Assembly: GCF_031143425.1 (NCBI RefSeq)
Contig: NC_090438.1
Location: 754,691,823 to 754,755,822 of the forward strand
DNA length: 64,000 bases
Direction: 5' to 3'
Source: Pleurodeles waltl
Lineage: Eukaryota; Chordata; Amphibia; Caudata; Salamandridae
Part shown: positions 36,620 to 46,182 of the stretch, in pieces
How positions within the stretch are numbered: position 1 is the stretch's first letter
How the letters are laid out: each line of letters opens with the position of its first letter
Made by a program: the position numbers and the translations under genes
Notes under the pieces: generated by a model
The model's input: only the letters and a program-made list of their open reading frames with translations
The model's database searches: none
What the model was told of the DNA's origin: nothing

Positions 36620-37125
36620 ACCACGGCCAAACTCCAGAAGACGCTGCAACGCATCCAGAACGCCTCCGCATGCCTTATCCTGGACATCCCCCCCACTGCC
36701 ACATCACAGACCACCTGAGAAACATGCTCCCAATAGCTCCCAATCAACAAGAGAATCACATTCAAACTCCTCACCCACGCTCACAAGACACTGCACAACA
36801 CTGGACCAGAATACCTCAACAGATGGCTCTCCTTCTACACCCCGACCTGACATCTCTGCTCCGTCCACCTCGTACTCGCAACCATCCCACGCGTCTGCAG
36901 AACTACAACCGGCGGTAGACCATTCTTGCACCTCGCCGCCAAAACGTGGAACACTCTTCTCACCCACCTGTGCCAGACCACAGACCTCCTTACCTTCAGT
37001 AGATTTCTCAAGACCTGGCTGTTCCAGCAGTAGCAGCACCTCTCACCCCCTCCTCCTCAGAGCCTTGAGACCCTCACGGGTGAGTAGTGCGCTTTACAAA
37101 TTCCTGATTGATTGATTAATTGATG
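36620..37125 (+). pseudogene. LINE 3' end (L2/CR1-like ORF2 C-terminus and tail)
   Basis: Translated with frame changes, it encodes the reverse transcriptase C-terminal extension typical of L2/CR1-group LINEs. It includes LQRIQNASACLILDI, ITFKLLTHAHKTLHN, AAKTWNTLLTHLC and a short LF-type end. The 3' tail has tandem GATT units (37105-37123). It matches the minus-strand block 54575-55013 closely, so both are 5'-truncated copies of one family. Truncation at the 5' end is the normal outcome of target-primed reverse transcription. Confidence 0.8.
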
Positions 37126-38182
37126 TATTACCAGGAAAGCACTGCAACACACAACACCCCCGTCTTGTGCGACAACCGTCCAATTCACAAACATTTGCCT
37201 CCATCTTGTATACTTTATTATACTTTAATAAAGGAAAGCAATTATTAAGTTTACAACCTATTCTGTTCTAATTTGCAATTATGAATATGTGTATGTGAAT
37301 CAGTTGTAACACAATGGAAATGCTCCATGAGCAAATAAAAAAGCCCAGTGGGTCATTAGTCCTCAGCTCTTTATGGTGTTATTCTTCAGTGAGTGATTTT
37401 TAGCATTCTGGTGACCCCAGGAAGACAATAACCAGATCAGAAATTCTCCAGTTTTTAAATAGTTTATTCCTGCTGATTCCTATCATTACTTAATGCTTGT
37501 TTGCATTTCCAGTTTGAAAATAAAAAAAAACACTTCTTTTTCAGTATTAAAGGCATGAGCAACTCATCATTCATCAATGTTAGCAAAGCCTACATATGTT
37601 ACTTGTTGAAAAGTATCCCTGGAAAATTCAATGTTCTAGTAAGTAAAATGCTGGAAGTAAAGTAGATGATTCTTGAATTTGTCAATTTTCAGTTCCCCAT
37701 ATGAGTTTTACTGGCATCGTCTCACATCCAAATTGTTTAACCTTTTTCAGCATATTCATCGAAAAAATAAAATGAACATTTCACTTTGTGTTTAGAAAGA
37801 AACACATGACTGCAGATCATTGCATTTTGATTATAAAAATGTTTCCGCATCATTTTCATATCTCAATGTATATTAAAATAAGGAAATGTTGCTTAAAAAC
37901 TGGGCTTATGTTCTCTTACTGGAACCAGACACTATTCACACTGTCAATGCACTGAACTTGTTGCATTCGCTACTTGTAGATACCAGTATGGTTTTCCACC
38001 GTAGGATGAGGAATTGTACATTGTAGCAAGCATGTATAATTTTATGAGCAAATCCCTCATAGTGTCTCTGTCTCATTCATAAGTGGTATAAGGACTTTGA
38101 GGCATGATCCCACCTAAATGAAGAAACAAATATGTGGAACTTGTCCAGATTGTGCTGGCCCTAGGATATGAGGTCCCAATTG
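37126..38182. other. AT-rich stretch without recognisable gene
   Basis: Composition is AT-rich with scattered A-runs. No coding, RNA or terminal-repeat signature was found. Confidence 0.45.
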
Positions 38183-41100
38183 TGAGAAAGTAGCCTCTTT
38201 CTAGCATGGTTACCCCGATTTTTAGCCTGTTAGTCAGTGGGATCCTGCTAACCAGCACCCCAGTGCTTATGCTCTCTCCCCTTTAAATTTGATTGTTGGA
38301 TACTGTTAACAGAGTATTCCACTCATAATTGGCATACTAGTGCCCCCTTATAAGTCCCTAGTATATGGTACCTAGGTATCCAGGGCATTGGGGTTCCAGG
38401 GGATCCCTATGGGCTGCAGCATTACTTTTGCCACCCATAGGGAGCCCATGCAAAGGCTTCTACAGGACTGCCATTGCAGCCTGAGTGAAATGGTGCATGC
38501 ACCATTTCACAGCCATTTACACTACACCAGGTCACTTATAAGTCACCCATATACCAGGCCTTCCAATCCTAAAGGCTGAGTGCAGAGTGACTGTGTGTGA
38601 GGGCACCCTTGAACTAGCAGAGGTGCCCCCACATCATCAAGGACCATTTTCCCAGACTTTGTGACTGCGGGATGCCATTTTATGCGTGCACTATACATAG
38701 GTCACTACCTATGTACAGCTTCACCGTGGTAACTCCAAATATGGCAATGTTTGGTATCAGGCATGTTGGAATCATACCCCAAGGCTTTTGCAAGCTTTGG
38801 TTGTATGATTCCACACACTCTGGGTGCTCCTTAGAGGACCCCCAGTACTGCCATTACAGCCTTCTGAGATTTTCCAGACAGCCCCAGCTGCTGCCACCTC
38901 ACAGACAGGTTTCTGCCCTACTGTTGCTTGAGCAGCTCAAGCCCATGAAGGCAGAACAAAGGATTTCCTTTAAGAGAGGCATGTTACACCCTCTCTCCTT
39001 GGAAATAGGTGTCACGGGTATGGGAGGGGTAGCCTCCCAAAGCCTCTGGAAATGCTTTGAAGGGCACAGATGGTGCCCTCCTTGCATAACCCAGTCAACA
39101 CCAGTTCAGGGACCCCCAGTCCTTGCTCTGACGTGAAACTGGACAAAGGAAAGGGGATTGACCACTCCCTTGTCTATCACCACCCCAGGGGTGGTGCTCA
39201 GAGCTCCTCCAGAGTGTCCTTGGGTTTTGCCATCTTGGATTCCAAGTTGGCAGGGCACTCTGGGAGCATCTGATTGGCCAGTGCCAGCAGGTGACATCAG
39301 ACTCCTTCCCTGCTAGGTGCTTACCTTGTAGCTGAACAATCCCCCTTTCAGGGCTATTTAGGGTCTCTCTCTTGGGTGGTTCTTCAGATTTGGATTTCAA
39401 GACCCCAGCAGAAATCCTCTGCATCCTTTACTTCACCTTCTTACTGAAGAAACTACACCTGGACCCTCCAGGAACTCCACAACTGCAACAAAGAAGCAAA
39501 GATGACTTCTGCAACATTGTATCTTCAGCTCCTGCCAGCAACTCCAACTGTTTCCCAGTCGTGCATCCTCAGAGGACAGCCAGTCTTCAGCCTGCACCAG
39601 AAGAACAAAGGAATCTCCCTTGAAGTAAAGGAGTCACTGCCCTGCTTCAGCAGGCACCCCTCTGCAGCAACGATCGGTGACTTGGGTCCTCTCTCCTGAA
39701 GAAGTGCTTGGAACCGGCAACACAGGTGGTGAAGTGAAGTGGTCCCGATGGTCCTGAAGTCCAGCTGTCCAACTTTGGTGGAGGTAAGAGCTTGTCTCCC
39801 CACGCAAGGCAGTACCCCGTGCACTGCTTGTTTTGCAGTTGCCAAGGCTTGTTGCATCCTTCCACAAAGTTCTTTGTGCACCGTGCAGCTCCAGCCCCAA
39901 CGCTTCTTCCTGCGATGCACAGCTTCCAGCGTGGTTCTCCGGCGGTGTGGGATCCTTTTGTGTAGTGCTGCGTGGGCTTCCTTTTGCACCTTCTTTGTCC
40001 CTGTGCTGTGGGAAGTCTGTGCACGCTGTCTGGCCTTCTGAGGGCTCTCTGAGTTGCTGAGAGCCCCCTCTGTCTCCCCCTCCTGGGTAGAGGCCACCAG
40101 GTCCCTCCTGATCCCGGGCATCGCCATTTTCCGCTTGGGCTCTGGGGTGGGTTCTATTACACTCCCAGTGCCCCCCTACACACTACATTTGCCTAGGTGG
40201 GAAACCGACTTTCGCATTCCACTATTTTAGTATATGGTTTGTGTTTCCCCTCAGTCCATTTCTAAGTATTGTGATTTTCACTGTTTGCACTGTTTTCTAA
40301 CTATTTTTACAGCTATTTTTATATTCTAGTGTATATACTGTGTATATTACTGAAGTCCTAAGGGAGTATAGGCCCTCATTCTGACCTTGGCGGTCTTTTC
40401 GCAAGACCGCCGAGTTACCGCCGCGGTGAAGACCGCCGACCGCGGCGGTATGCCGCTATGCGCATTCTGACCGCTGGGAGCGTTCCGCCGGAAAACCGCC
40501 AGCAGCCACACTGGCGGTCGGCGGGAAAGTGGAGACTGGTCAACCTCCACCGCCACGCCAGCAGAACACCGCCCACAGAATTACGACCCACATTTCTGTG
40601 TGGCGGTCTTCTGTTGGCGGTCTTCTGTTGGCGGTCACCTCCCCATGGCTCCCGTCGCCTCCCGGAGGACCAACGCACAAGGTAAGTTGACCGTCCGTGA
40701 GGGGAGGGGGTGGGGGGGTGTTGTGTGATGTGGGCGTGCATGGGGGTGTGCGTGTGAGTGTGTAGAGGGGGTGTGTGAGTGCGTGTATGCGGGCGGGGGG
40801 TGCTGCTGTGTCTATGGGTAATGTGTGCTGTTCGGCAGGTGCGCATGTCTGCATGTATGTGTGCGGGTATGTGTCCCCGTTGTGTATGTGTGTGTAGGGG
40901 GTGTGTATATGTGCATGTTGGGGGTGTGTGCATGTCGGGGTGCATGTATGTGCATGTCGGGGTGGGGGTGGGGAGGGGGTTCGTACCACCTCTGGGGGGT
41001 GGCAGGGGGGTGGAGGGTGTGGGGGGAGGACTCGGGTGGGTAGTGGGGGGTGGGGGAGACCCCTATCAGTGCCAGGGAAGGAATTCCCTGGCCCCGATAG

Positions 41101-41641
41101 TGCTTACCGCCATGGTTCGCACGGCGGTTCCCGCCCGCAAGAAACCGCGGCGGTAGGCAGGGTCATAATACCCTTGGCGGTCTTGGGACGACCGCCGGGC
41201 CGGAGTGCGCAAACTCCAGCCCCGCGGTCATGACCGCCGTGGCGGTCGGAGTGGAGAAGTGGCGGTCGGTCGCGGCGGGGACCGCCGCGGTCAGAATGCC
41301 ATTTTTAATACCGCCGGTCTGTTCGCGGTCCGACCGCCGTCTCTCCGCCGACCGCCAGGGTCAGAATGAGGGCCATAGTCTTTAAGGTACTTTTGGCATT
41401 TGTGTCACCAAAATAAAGTACCTTTGAGTATTTTCTATCATGTGTGTGAGTACTGTGTGACTACAGTGGTATTGCATGAGCTTTGCATGTCTCCTAGTTA
41501 GGCCTTGGCTGCTCATCCACACTAACCCAAGAGGGCCTGGCTTCTAGACACTGACTACATGTCACTAATAAGGGAAAACTGGACCTGGTATAAGATGTAA
41601 GTACCTTAGGTACCCACTACAAACCAGGCCAGCCTCCTACA
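38183..41641 (+). mobile_element. Long TG...CA repeat with nested Harbinger-type insert
   Basis: It begins TGAGAAAGTAGCCTC and ends GCCAGCCTCCTACA. The flanks CCAATTG (38176-38182) and CCAATTC (41642-41648) match at six of seven positions; equally, CAATT could be a 5-bp duplication if the ends are G...C. Without the 1,004-bp insert it is about 2.45 kb. Stretches such as TTATAAGTCCCTAGTATATGG near its start and GTGTGAGTACTG near its end resemble other non-coding LTR-type repeats here. No protein is encoded. It is either a large solo LTR or a non-autonomous retrotransposon. Confidence 0.6.
40371..41374 (+). mobile_element. 1,004-bp non-autonomous Harbinger-like element
   Basis: The left end GGCCCTCATTCTGACCTTGG is the inverted copy of the right end, flanked by ATA on both sides (40368-40370 and 41375-41377). 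The terminal 250 bp on each side is dense in CCGCC/GGCGG. The centre is a GT/G-rich stretch. An ATG at 40645 opens 12 codons and then meets a GTAAGT donor (40681), which looks like a retained first exon. No transposase sequence remains, so it would need enzyme in trans. Confidence 0.85.
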
Positions 41642-42134
41642 CCAATTCTAGCCAGCAGGCACTATTTTGCAGCAGGGTGGCCATTATGTTTTTTAGACAT
41701 TTCTCTAGTAACTGTGAATCGCTTTGTTGTTATCATTTTAAGCGCTTCAACTGGATTTTTTTTATATTTGCAACATAGCCACCATGCACCATCATTAACA
41801 AGGAGCAAACACCGTTATTAGCCAAATCATCAGTGATTTTAATGTAAATGAGAACCAGCCATAGGTCCACATTGGTCTCTCTTATTTGTTAAAACTGTCT
41901 ATATGTTTCCATTTATTTTGCAAAGGAAGCTTTACATTCATTTCTTTTCTCAGACTTGAAGATCCTCTAATGTTAAATCATTTAATGGACTGATTTCACA
42001 TTCTGATAGTTTTGCATTTGAATCTTAGAAGACACAGATACTAGAACATTTGAAATGTTCATGTGACTTACCTTTGAAGTGGAGAGGTGGTGTACTTGGT
42101 AATGGCACATTATCAAACGTTTTATAATGCTTAC

Positions 42135-42258
42135 CACTTGTTGATCTGTGCTTAGGATTGATTGCACTTCATTGCTGTCAGGCGAGTCCAACTGGACAAC
42201 TTCTGCAACAGCCATTGGTTGCTCAGTCACTAGTAGTTTTGGAAGTTGTACTGGTGAG
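42135..42258 (-). other. Candidate protein-coding exon 2 (uncertain)
   Basis: On the minus strand, ...CTATACAG precedes a 124-bp open segment that ends at GTG|GTAAGC. Its phase (one leading base, then 41 codons including VAEVVQLDSPDSNEVQSIL) fits the two trailing bases of the candidate exon at 42877-42971. The acceptor region, however, lies in a short sequence also present at 35783, so it may be repeat-derived. The product is not recognised. Confidence 0.25.
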
Positions 42259-43351
42259 CTGTATAGGGTGGGCCTTTTAATACAGTTTCACTGTGTCCAT
42301 TGACACCACCATTGTCCTCTTCTTTCCAGGTAATGATGGCAGTATCACTGCTCTTATAGGTTAGACTGAACTCTTCCTTCAATCTCAATACCGCTATCAT
42401 GAGCTCACTGTCCTGGTGGACCTTAGTCCTTTGTCCTTGGCCTTAGTCGCACTCTCCCCTTTCCATCCTTGTCTCCTCGTCTTTTTAGAGCACCCTCCTT
42501 GTGCCCCGCTAATTGCCTTCCTCCTTCCTCTCAGCTCACCCACTGTAAGGATGTTTGGTGTCACTCTCAGCCCCCCCACCTGCCCCGAGCACTGTACTGA
42601 CACACATAGCTCATCCTTCACTCAGCCCCCAAACACTGTAAAGATGTGTTAAGATGTTTGATATACCTCATAACGCTATTGCCTGTTGCACTCTTGTACT
42701 TTCATGTTCTTGTGCGGGACTTGCATAGGTCCTGCAAGATTTCCCCTTGCCACAAGGCTTTGGCAAATCTTAGTGGTCATATTGGGTGTGGTTCTATTTA
42801 GACCTCGTCCAACTCTGACTGTGTGCTTTGCCTCGTGGTTTCAGAGATTGAGACCTCCTCTCAGAACAGTTCTTACCTCCACAAACTGATCTGTTCCCGC
42901 TGCACTGCAAGCTTCTTGTTGCATTCAGGATTCTTTGCCTTGGACTTCAGGAATTCCCTCAGCTCCAGCGCCTGCATGAAAAAGCAAACATTAGGAAAGT
43001 AAAAAGGGGAGACGAACATCACCTCCGTGAGGTTCTGTGAAACTCAATTTAAGTGCATGACAAAAACTTTGACTATTTAAGGAAAGCCTCCCAAGACTCT
43101 TATGAGCACAAAAATAATTTGGCCAAGTCATTTCTTGAATCCACTGTGTGATTTAACACAATTCAAAGAGTTAGATATTTAATGCTGAATAGGATAGGTA
43201 ACTAGAAGACCAGTGATGTTTTTTTTCAATCAAAGTTAAGAGTGTACTGTTTGGTGGCACTTGTTGTAAACTAATGCATATACATTTCAGATATAACTAT
43301 ATTGGAGAAAGACACTAAATGATCTCTAAGTTGGATCAAAAGAAGAACTAG
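42259..43351. other. Possible intronic flank
   Basis: Apart from the 42877-42971 candidate exon, nothing is recognised. A pyrimidine-rich stretch at 42440-42640 has no motif. CTGAG at 43352-43356 is the target duplication of the next element. Confidence 0.4.
42877..42971 (-). other. Candidate host protein-coding exon (unrecognised gene)
   Basis: The minus strand shows a pyrimidine-rich tract, then CATGCAG, a 95-bp segment open in one frame only, and a GTAAGA donor. The open frame reads ALELREFLKSKAKNPECN and continues to SLW, lysine/glutamate-rich and helix-like, and ends in phase 2. Nothing here matches the mobile-element families in the window. If real, it is an internal exon of a minus-strand host gene whose upstream intron received the Gmr1-type element. 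I do not recognise the protein. Confidence 0.45.
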
Positions 43352-43356
43352 CTGAG

Positions 43357-44342
43357 TGTGACCGGGTCGGCCCGATCGTAACCGAGGCACCAGCAGGACA
43401 AGAGTTGTTTCCGCGTTCCCATGTTGCCATGGGAACGCTTTCACGGCGAGGCCGGCATTCGGAGGTTGCCTCGACAACCTCCAATGACGAGGGCACAGCG
43501 GATTGGCCAGCGGGAGGCCAAAAGCCAGGGATTCCCCAGGAGAGGGGAGGAGCGGCGAGCGAGGACGAAGACGGCGGCGACGGCAACGACGGAAGGAGAG
43601 AACAACGAGAGGAGAAAGGCGGCGGCGGTCGGAAAGGACAGCCACACAATCCGGAAGGCAACCCCGTGGACGGAGGGCAGTCCCACTGGCCGGGAACTTG
43701 CGGAGACGACACCAGGAAGGACAGAGTGGTACCGGAGCCCAAGGGGACCAGACCAGACGACAGCGGGACCGGAGACCAACGAGAGGACCTCCACAGAGCC
43801 AGCCACGGCCCCGGAGGGTCGTGGCTCTGGAAGGTACGGTCCTTGTGGACAAACAGAGGGGCACCTTAAAGGGAGACAAGCTGGGGAAGGGAGGGAAGCA
43901 GGGTGAGGGGAGGACAGGGAGGGAGTCAGAGGGCACCAAAAGGGGGCACGTAACAAGCACCAAAAGTAAGCACATTTAGGATATAAGGCAATAGACACAT
44001 AGCCCACAGTCCTCACTGGCACCCCCCCTCCTTAACCCATTCCCCAGTATTGCAGCTAAGTAAAGGACGTATGTAAAGGCCTTCATTCTACTCACCATCG
44101 GTATTTATCCTTTTTCCCCTGTATGCTACCCGGGATCACATGAGGAAGACCCAAATCGCCACCTAAAAGGAAAAGAGGAAGAGAAGCACGTTAGGAAGAC
44201 GAAGCTCACCACCCAAGGAAGAAATAGACTCTAAACCACTTTACAGAATCCTATACATCATTTATTTGAAATAACAAATAAATACTTACCTTAATAACCC
44301 AAGCTGCCTCTACTGAGTGTCTGTACTGTGTGGACTGCTACA
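43357..44342 (+). repeat. 5' LTR of the Gmr1-like element
   Basis: TGTGACCGGGTCGGCC starts it and GGACTGCTACA ends it. A TATA-like GATATAAGG sits at 43980-43988 and AATAAA at 44277-44282, giving a plausible U3-R-U5 layout. Its left half is GC-rich and open in several frames. It differs from the 3' LTR at about seven positions, including 43382, the CCTCGACAACC site, and an A/G at the GACGACACC site. Confidence 0.95.
43980..43988 (+). promoter_or_regulatory. TATA-like box in the LTR
   Basis: GATATAAGG precedes by about 60 bp a short GC/AT transition and by about 300 bp the AATAAA. The position is consistent with the U3 promoter of the genomic RNA. The start site itself cannot be read. Confidence 0.4.
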
Positions 44343-44343
44343 G

Positions 44344-44361
44344 TGGTGTCAGAAGTGGGAT
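44344..44361 (+). promoter_or_regulatory. Primer-binding site, Gmr1-like element
   Basis: TGGTGTCAGAAGTGGGAT starts one base after the 5' LTR. TGG complements the universal CCA end of tRNAs, and the position is right for minus-strand priming. The cognate tRNA was not identified. Confidence 0.7.
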
Positions 44362-44400
44362 CGTTAACCCCTCTTCTTGGGAGTCCAAACAGTATACACA

Positions 44401-46182
44401 ATGAGTGAAAGTCCGTCTTTAGAGACCATGGTCAAGCAGCTAGCGGAAGGGCAAAGACACTTACAGCTGGTATGGGAGGCCCAACAGCGAGAAGCTAAAG
44501 AAGACCGGGAGGCCCTACAATCTGCTCTGAAGAGTCAGGCGACCATACTGGCTAATAACCAGCTAGTCCATGAAAGCGCGATGAAAAAACTAACCAAGAC
44601 TATTGCCGCTAGTAAGGTACATCCGAACGTACCTAGTTCGGTACTACAGAAATATCAGGAGGGAGAGGATCCAGAGTCTTTTTTTACCAATTTTGAAAGA
44701 GTGGCTTCCTCCGCCCTGTGGCCGGAAGATAAGTGGGGACAGTACGTTGCTCCCTTGCTCACAGGTATCCTACAATCAGCATATCAAGCCGCCAACCCGG
44801 GTGGTGACACCCCTTATCAAGACATAAAAACTAGTATACTAGAAAGGGTGGGCCACGATACAGAATATTACCGAGTTAAATTTCGTAAAATCAAATGGGG
44901 AGTCAATGAAGATCCCAGAACCTTTTATTTTCGAGTAAAGGATTTGGCATTGAAGTGGTTAGGCCATGTAGGAAATAGTCGGGAGGAGGTTCTCAAGACC
45001 ATCATACTAGAACAATATCTAGACGGTCTGCCACCATCTACAAAACACTGGATCAGGCAACACCCCAAAGTGGACACTGAGACGGCCATTGATCTCGCCT
45101 GTGCTTTTCATCGGTCTACCGATGTTAGGAACCCTCCAACACGAAACATCCTTAAACCGATTCTTCCGAACCCAAAGAGCTTGTTAAAAAGTCCACCCGA
45201 CCACCTAGTACCACGAAGATTTCCGGAAGGGCCACCTACAATGGGACCCCAATGTTATAATTGTGGCGAATGGGGACACATCGCACGTATGTGTCCGCAA
45301 AAACAGGATACCGGGGAACCAATGGAGATAGGAATGACAAGACGGAGGGTACTATGTACAGGAAAGGGTGCTCTCAAATTTAAACTAATGATAACCGTTA
45401 ACTGGAAAGGGGTGTATGCCCTGGTTGATTCTGGCTGTAGCCAATCTGTAATTAGAAAAGACTTGATGCGTGACGACCCAGAAGAGAAACAATGGGTAAC
45501 TATATGTTGTATACACGGAGACAAGGCCCAGTATCCTATAAGGATGCTTCCAATCGTGTGGGGACCCTATCAGGATTTCCTACCCGTAGGAATAATGCCC
45601 CAATTAATCGAGGAGTGTATCATTGGGACAGACTATATCCACTTCCAAGAGTTGTTGGATCACGTCAGAGATAACAAGGTAGTCAAAGATTGGTGGAGAG
45701 AGGCTCCTTTTGCAGAGAGTTGTATTGAGTGTCCAGCTGATCGTAGAAAATTGTCACGAAAAGAAAAACGACATGAGAGGGAGGAATATCGGAAGACTAC
45801 AGGTGAAAAATCTTGCGGAGAAATAGTGGCAGAACTTCAAGAAGCTCCTAGTAGTTTTAGCCAACAACAAAGAGAGGACCCCTCCCTTACCCACGCTTGG
45901 AGGTCAGCCGTACCAGAAGAGACTGAGGAGGTGGGTCCCTACTTTGTAGTACAAAAAAACTTATTGTATCGAGTAACTACCACACGGTTGGGTGTACGTA
46001 AACACCAACTTCTAGTACCTACCGATTATCGGCATCATGTTCTTGCACTAGCACATAATCACCCAGGGGAGGACACTTGGGGAGAGAGAAAACCGAAGAA
46101 TATTTGCTCAGAAAATTTTACTGGCCTGGGGTATACGCCCACATACGAAGGTATTGCGCCCAATGTCCCCGATGTCAGTTAA
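44401..46182 (+). CDS. Gag-protease polyprotein of the Gmr1-like element
   Basis: The first ATG of the frame is 44401 and gives about 593 residues. The N-terminus is helical and charged (LETMVKQLAEGQ), followed by a capsid-like region with ILERVGHDTEYYRVKFRKI-type sequence. A zinc knuckle CYNCGEWGHIARMC lies at about residues 285-298. An aspartic-protease motif LVDSGCSQSVI lies at about 341-351, followed by IIGTDYIH, which fits the protease flap/end region. The last 60 residues are the N-terminal part of integrase up to its two zinc-binding His. The frame then runs out to an unrelated tail and stop at 46182. It packages and matures the cytoplasmic particle. The downstream pol frame is shifted by -1. 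Confidence 0.9.
   Translation: MSESPSLETMVKQLAEGQRHLQLVWEAQQREAKEDREALQSALKSQATILANNQLVHESAMKKLTKTIAASKVHPNVPSSVLQKYQEGEDPESFFTNFERVASSALWPEDKWGQYVAPLLTGILQSAYQAANPGGDTPYQDIKTSILERVGHDTEYYRVKFRKIKWGVNEDPRTFYFRVKDLALKWLGHVGNSREEVLKTIILEQYLDGLPPSTKHWIRQHPKVDTETAIDLACAFHRSTDVRNPPTRNILKPILPNPKSLLKSPPDHLVPRRFPEGPPTMGPQCYNCGEWGHIARMCPQKQDTGEPMEIGMTRRRVLCTGKGALKFKLMITVNWKGVYALVDSGCSQSVIRKDLMRDDPEEKQWVTICCIHGDKAQYPIRMLPIVWGPYQDFLPVGIMPQLIEECIIGTDYIHFQELLDHVRDNKVVKDWWREAPFAESCIECPADRRKLSRKEKRHEREEYRKTTGEKSCGEIVAELQEAPSSFSQQQREDPSLTHAWRSAVPEETEEVGPYFVVQKNLLYRVTTTRLGVRKHQLLVPTDYRHHVLALAHNHPGEDTWGERKPKNICSENFTGLGYTPTYEGIAPNVPDVS
46060..46080 (+). other. Frame break in the integrase zinc-finger region
   Basis: The gag-protease frame carries the integrase His pair and then departs from the family pattern at about 46063-46068. 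The pattern resumes in the -1 frame from about 46068, which then stays open for about 1,020 codons. Homology crosses from one frame to the other inside one small domain, which looks like a single-base loss. A programmed -1 shift is not excluded, but no slippery heptamer is obvious at the crossing point. Confidence 0.7.

Noticed and set aside
40720..41050. GT-rich stretch with several overlapping open frames
   Set aside because: Low-complexity GTGT/GGGG sequence inside a non-autonomous element. Open frames arise from composition.
43441..44022. Long minus-strand open frames in the LTR (about 190 codons)
   Set aside because: They mirror the GC-rich plus-strand open frame, repeat in both LTRs and show no domain. 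They are shadow frames.
44377..44400. Gag start at 44377
   Set aside because: That codon is TTG; the first ATG in the frame is 44401.
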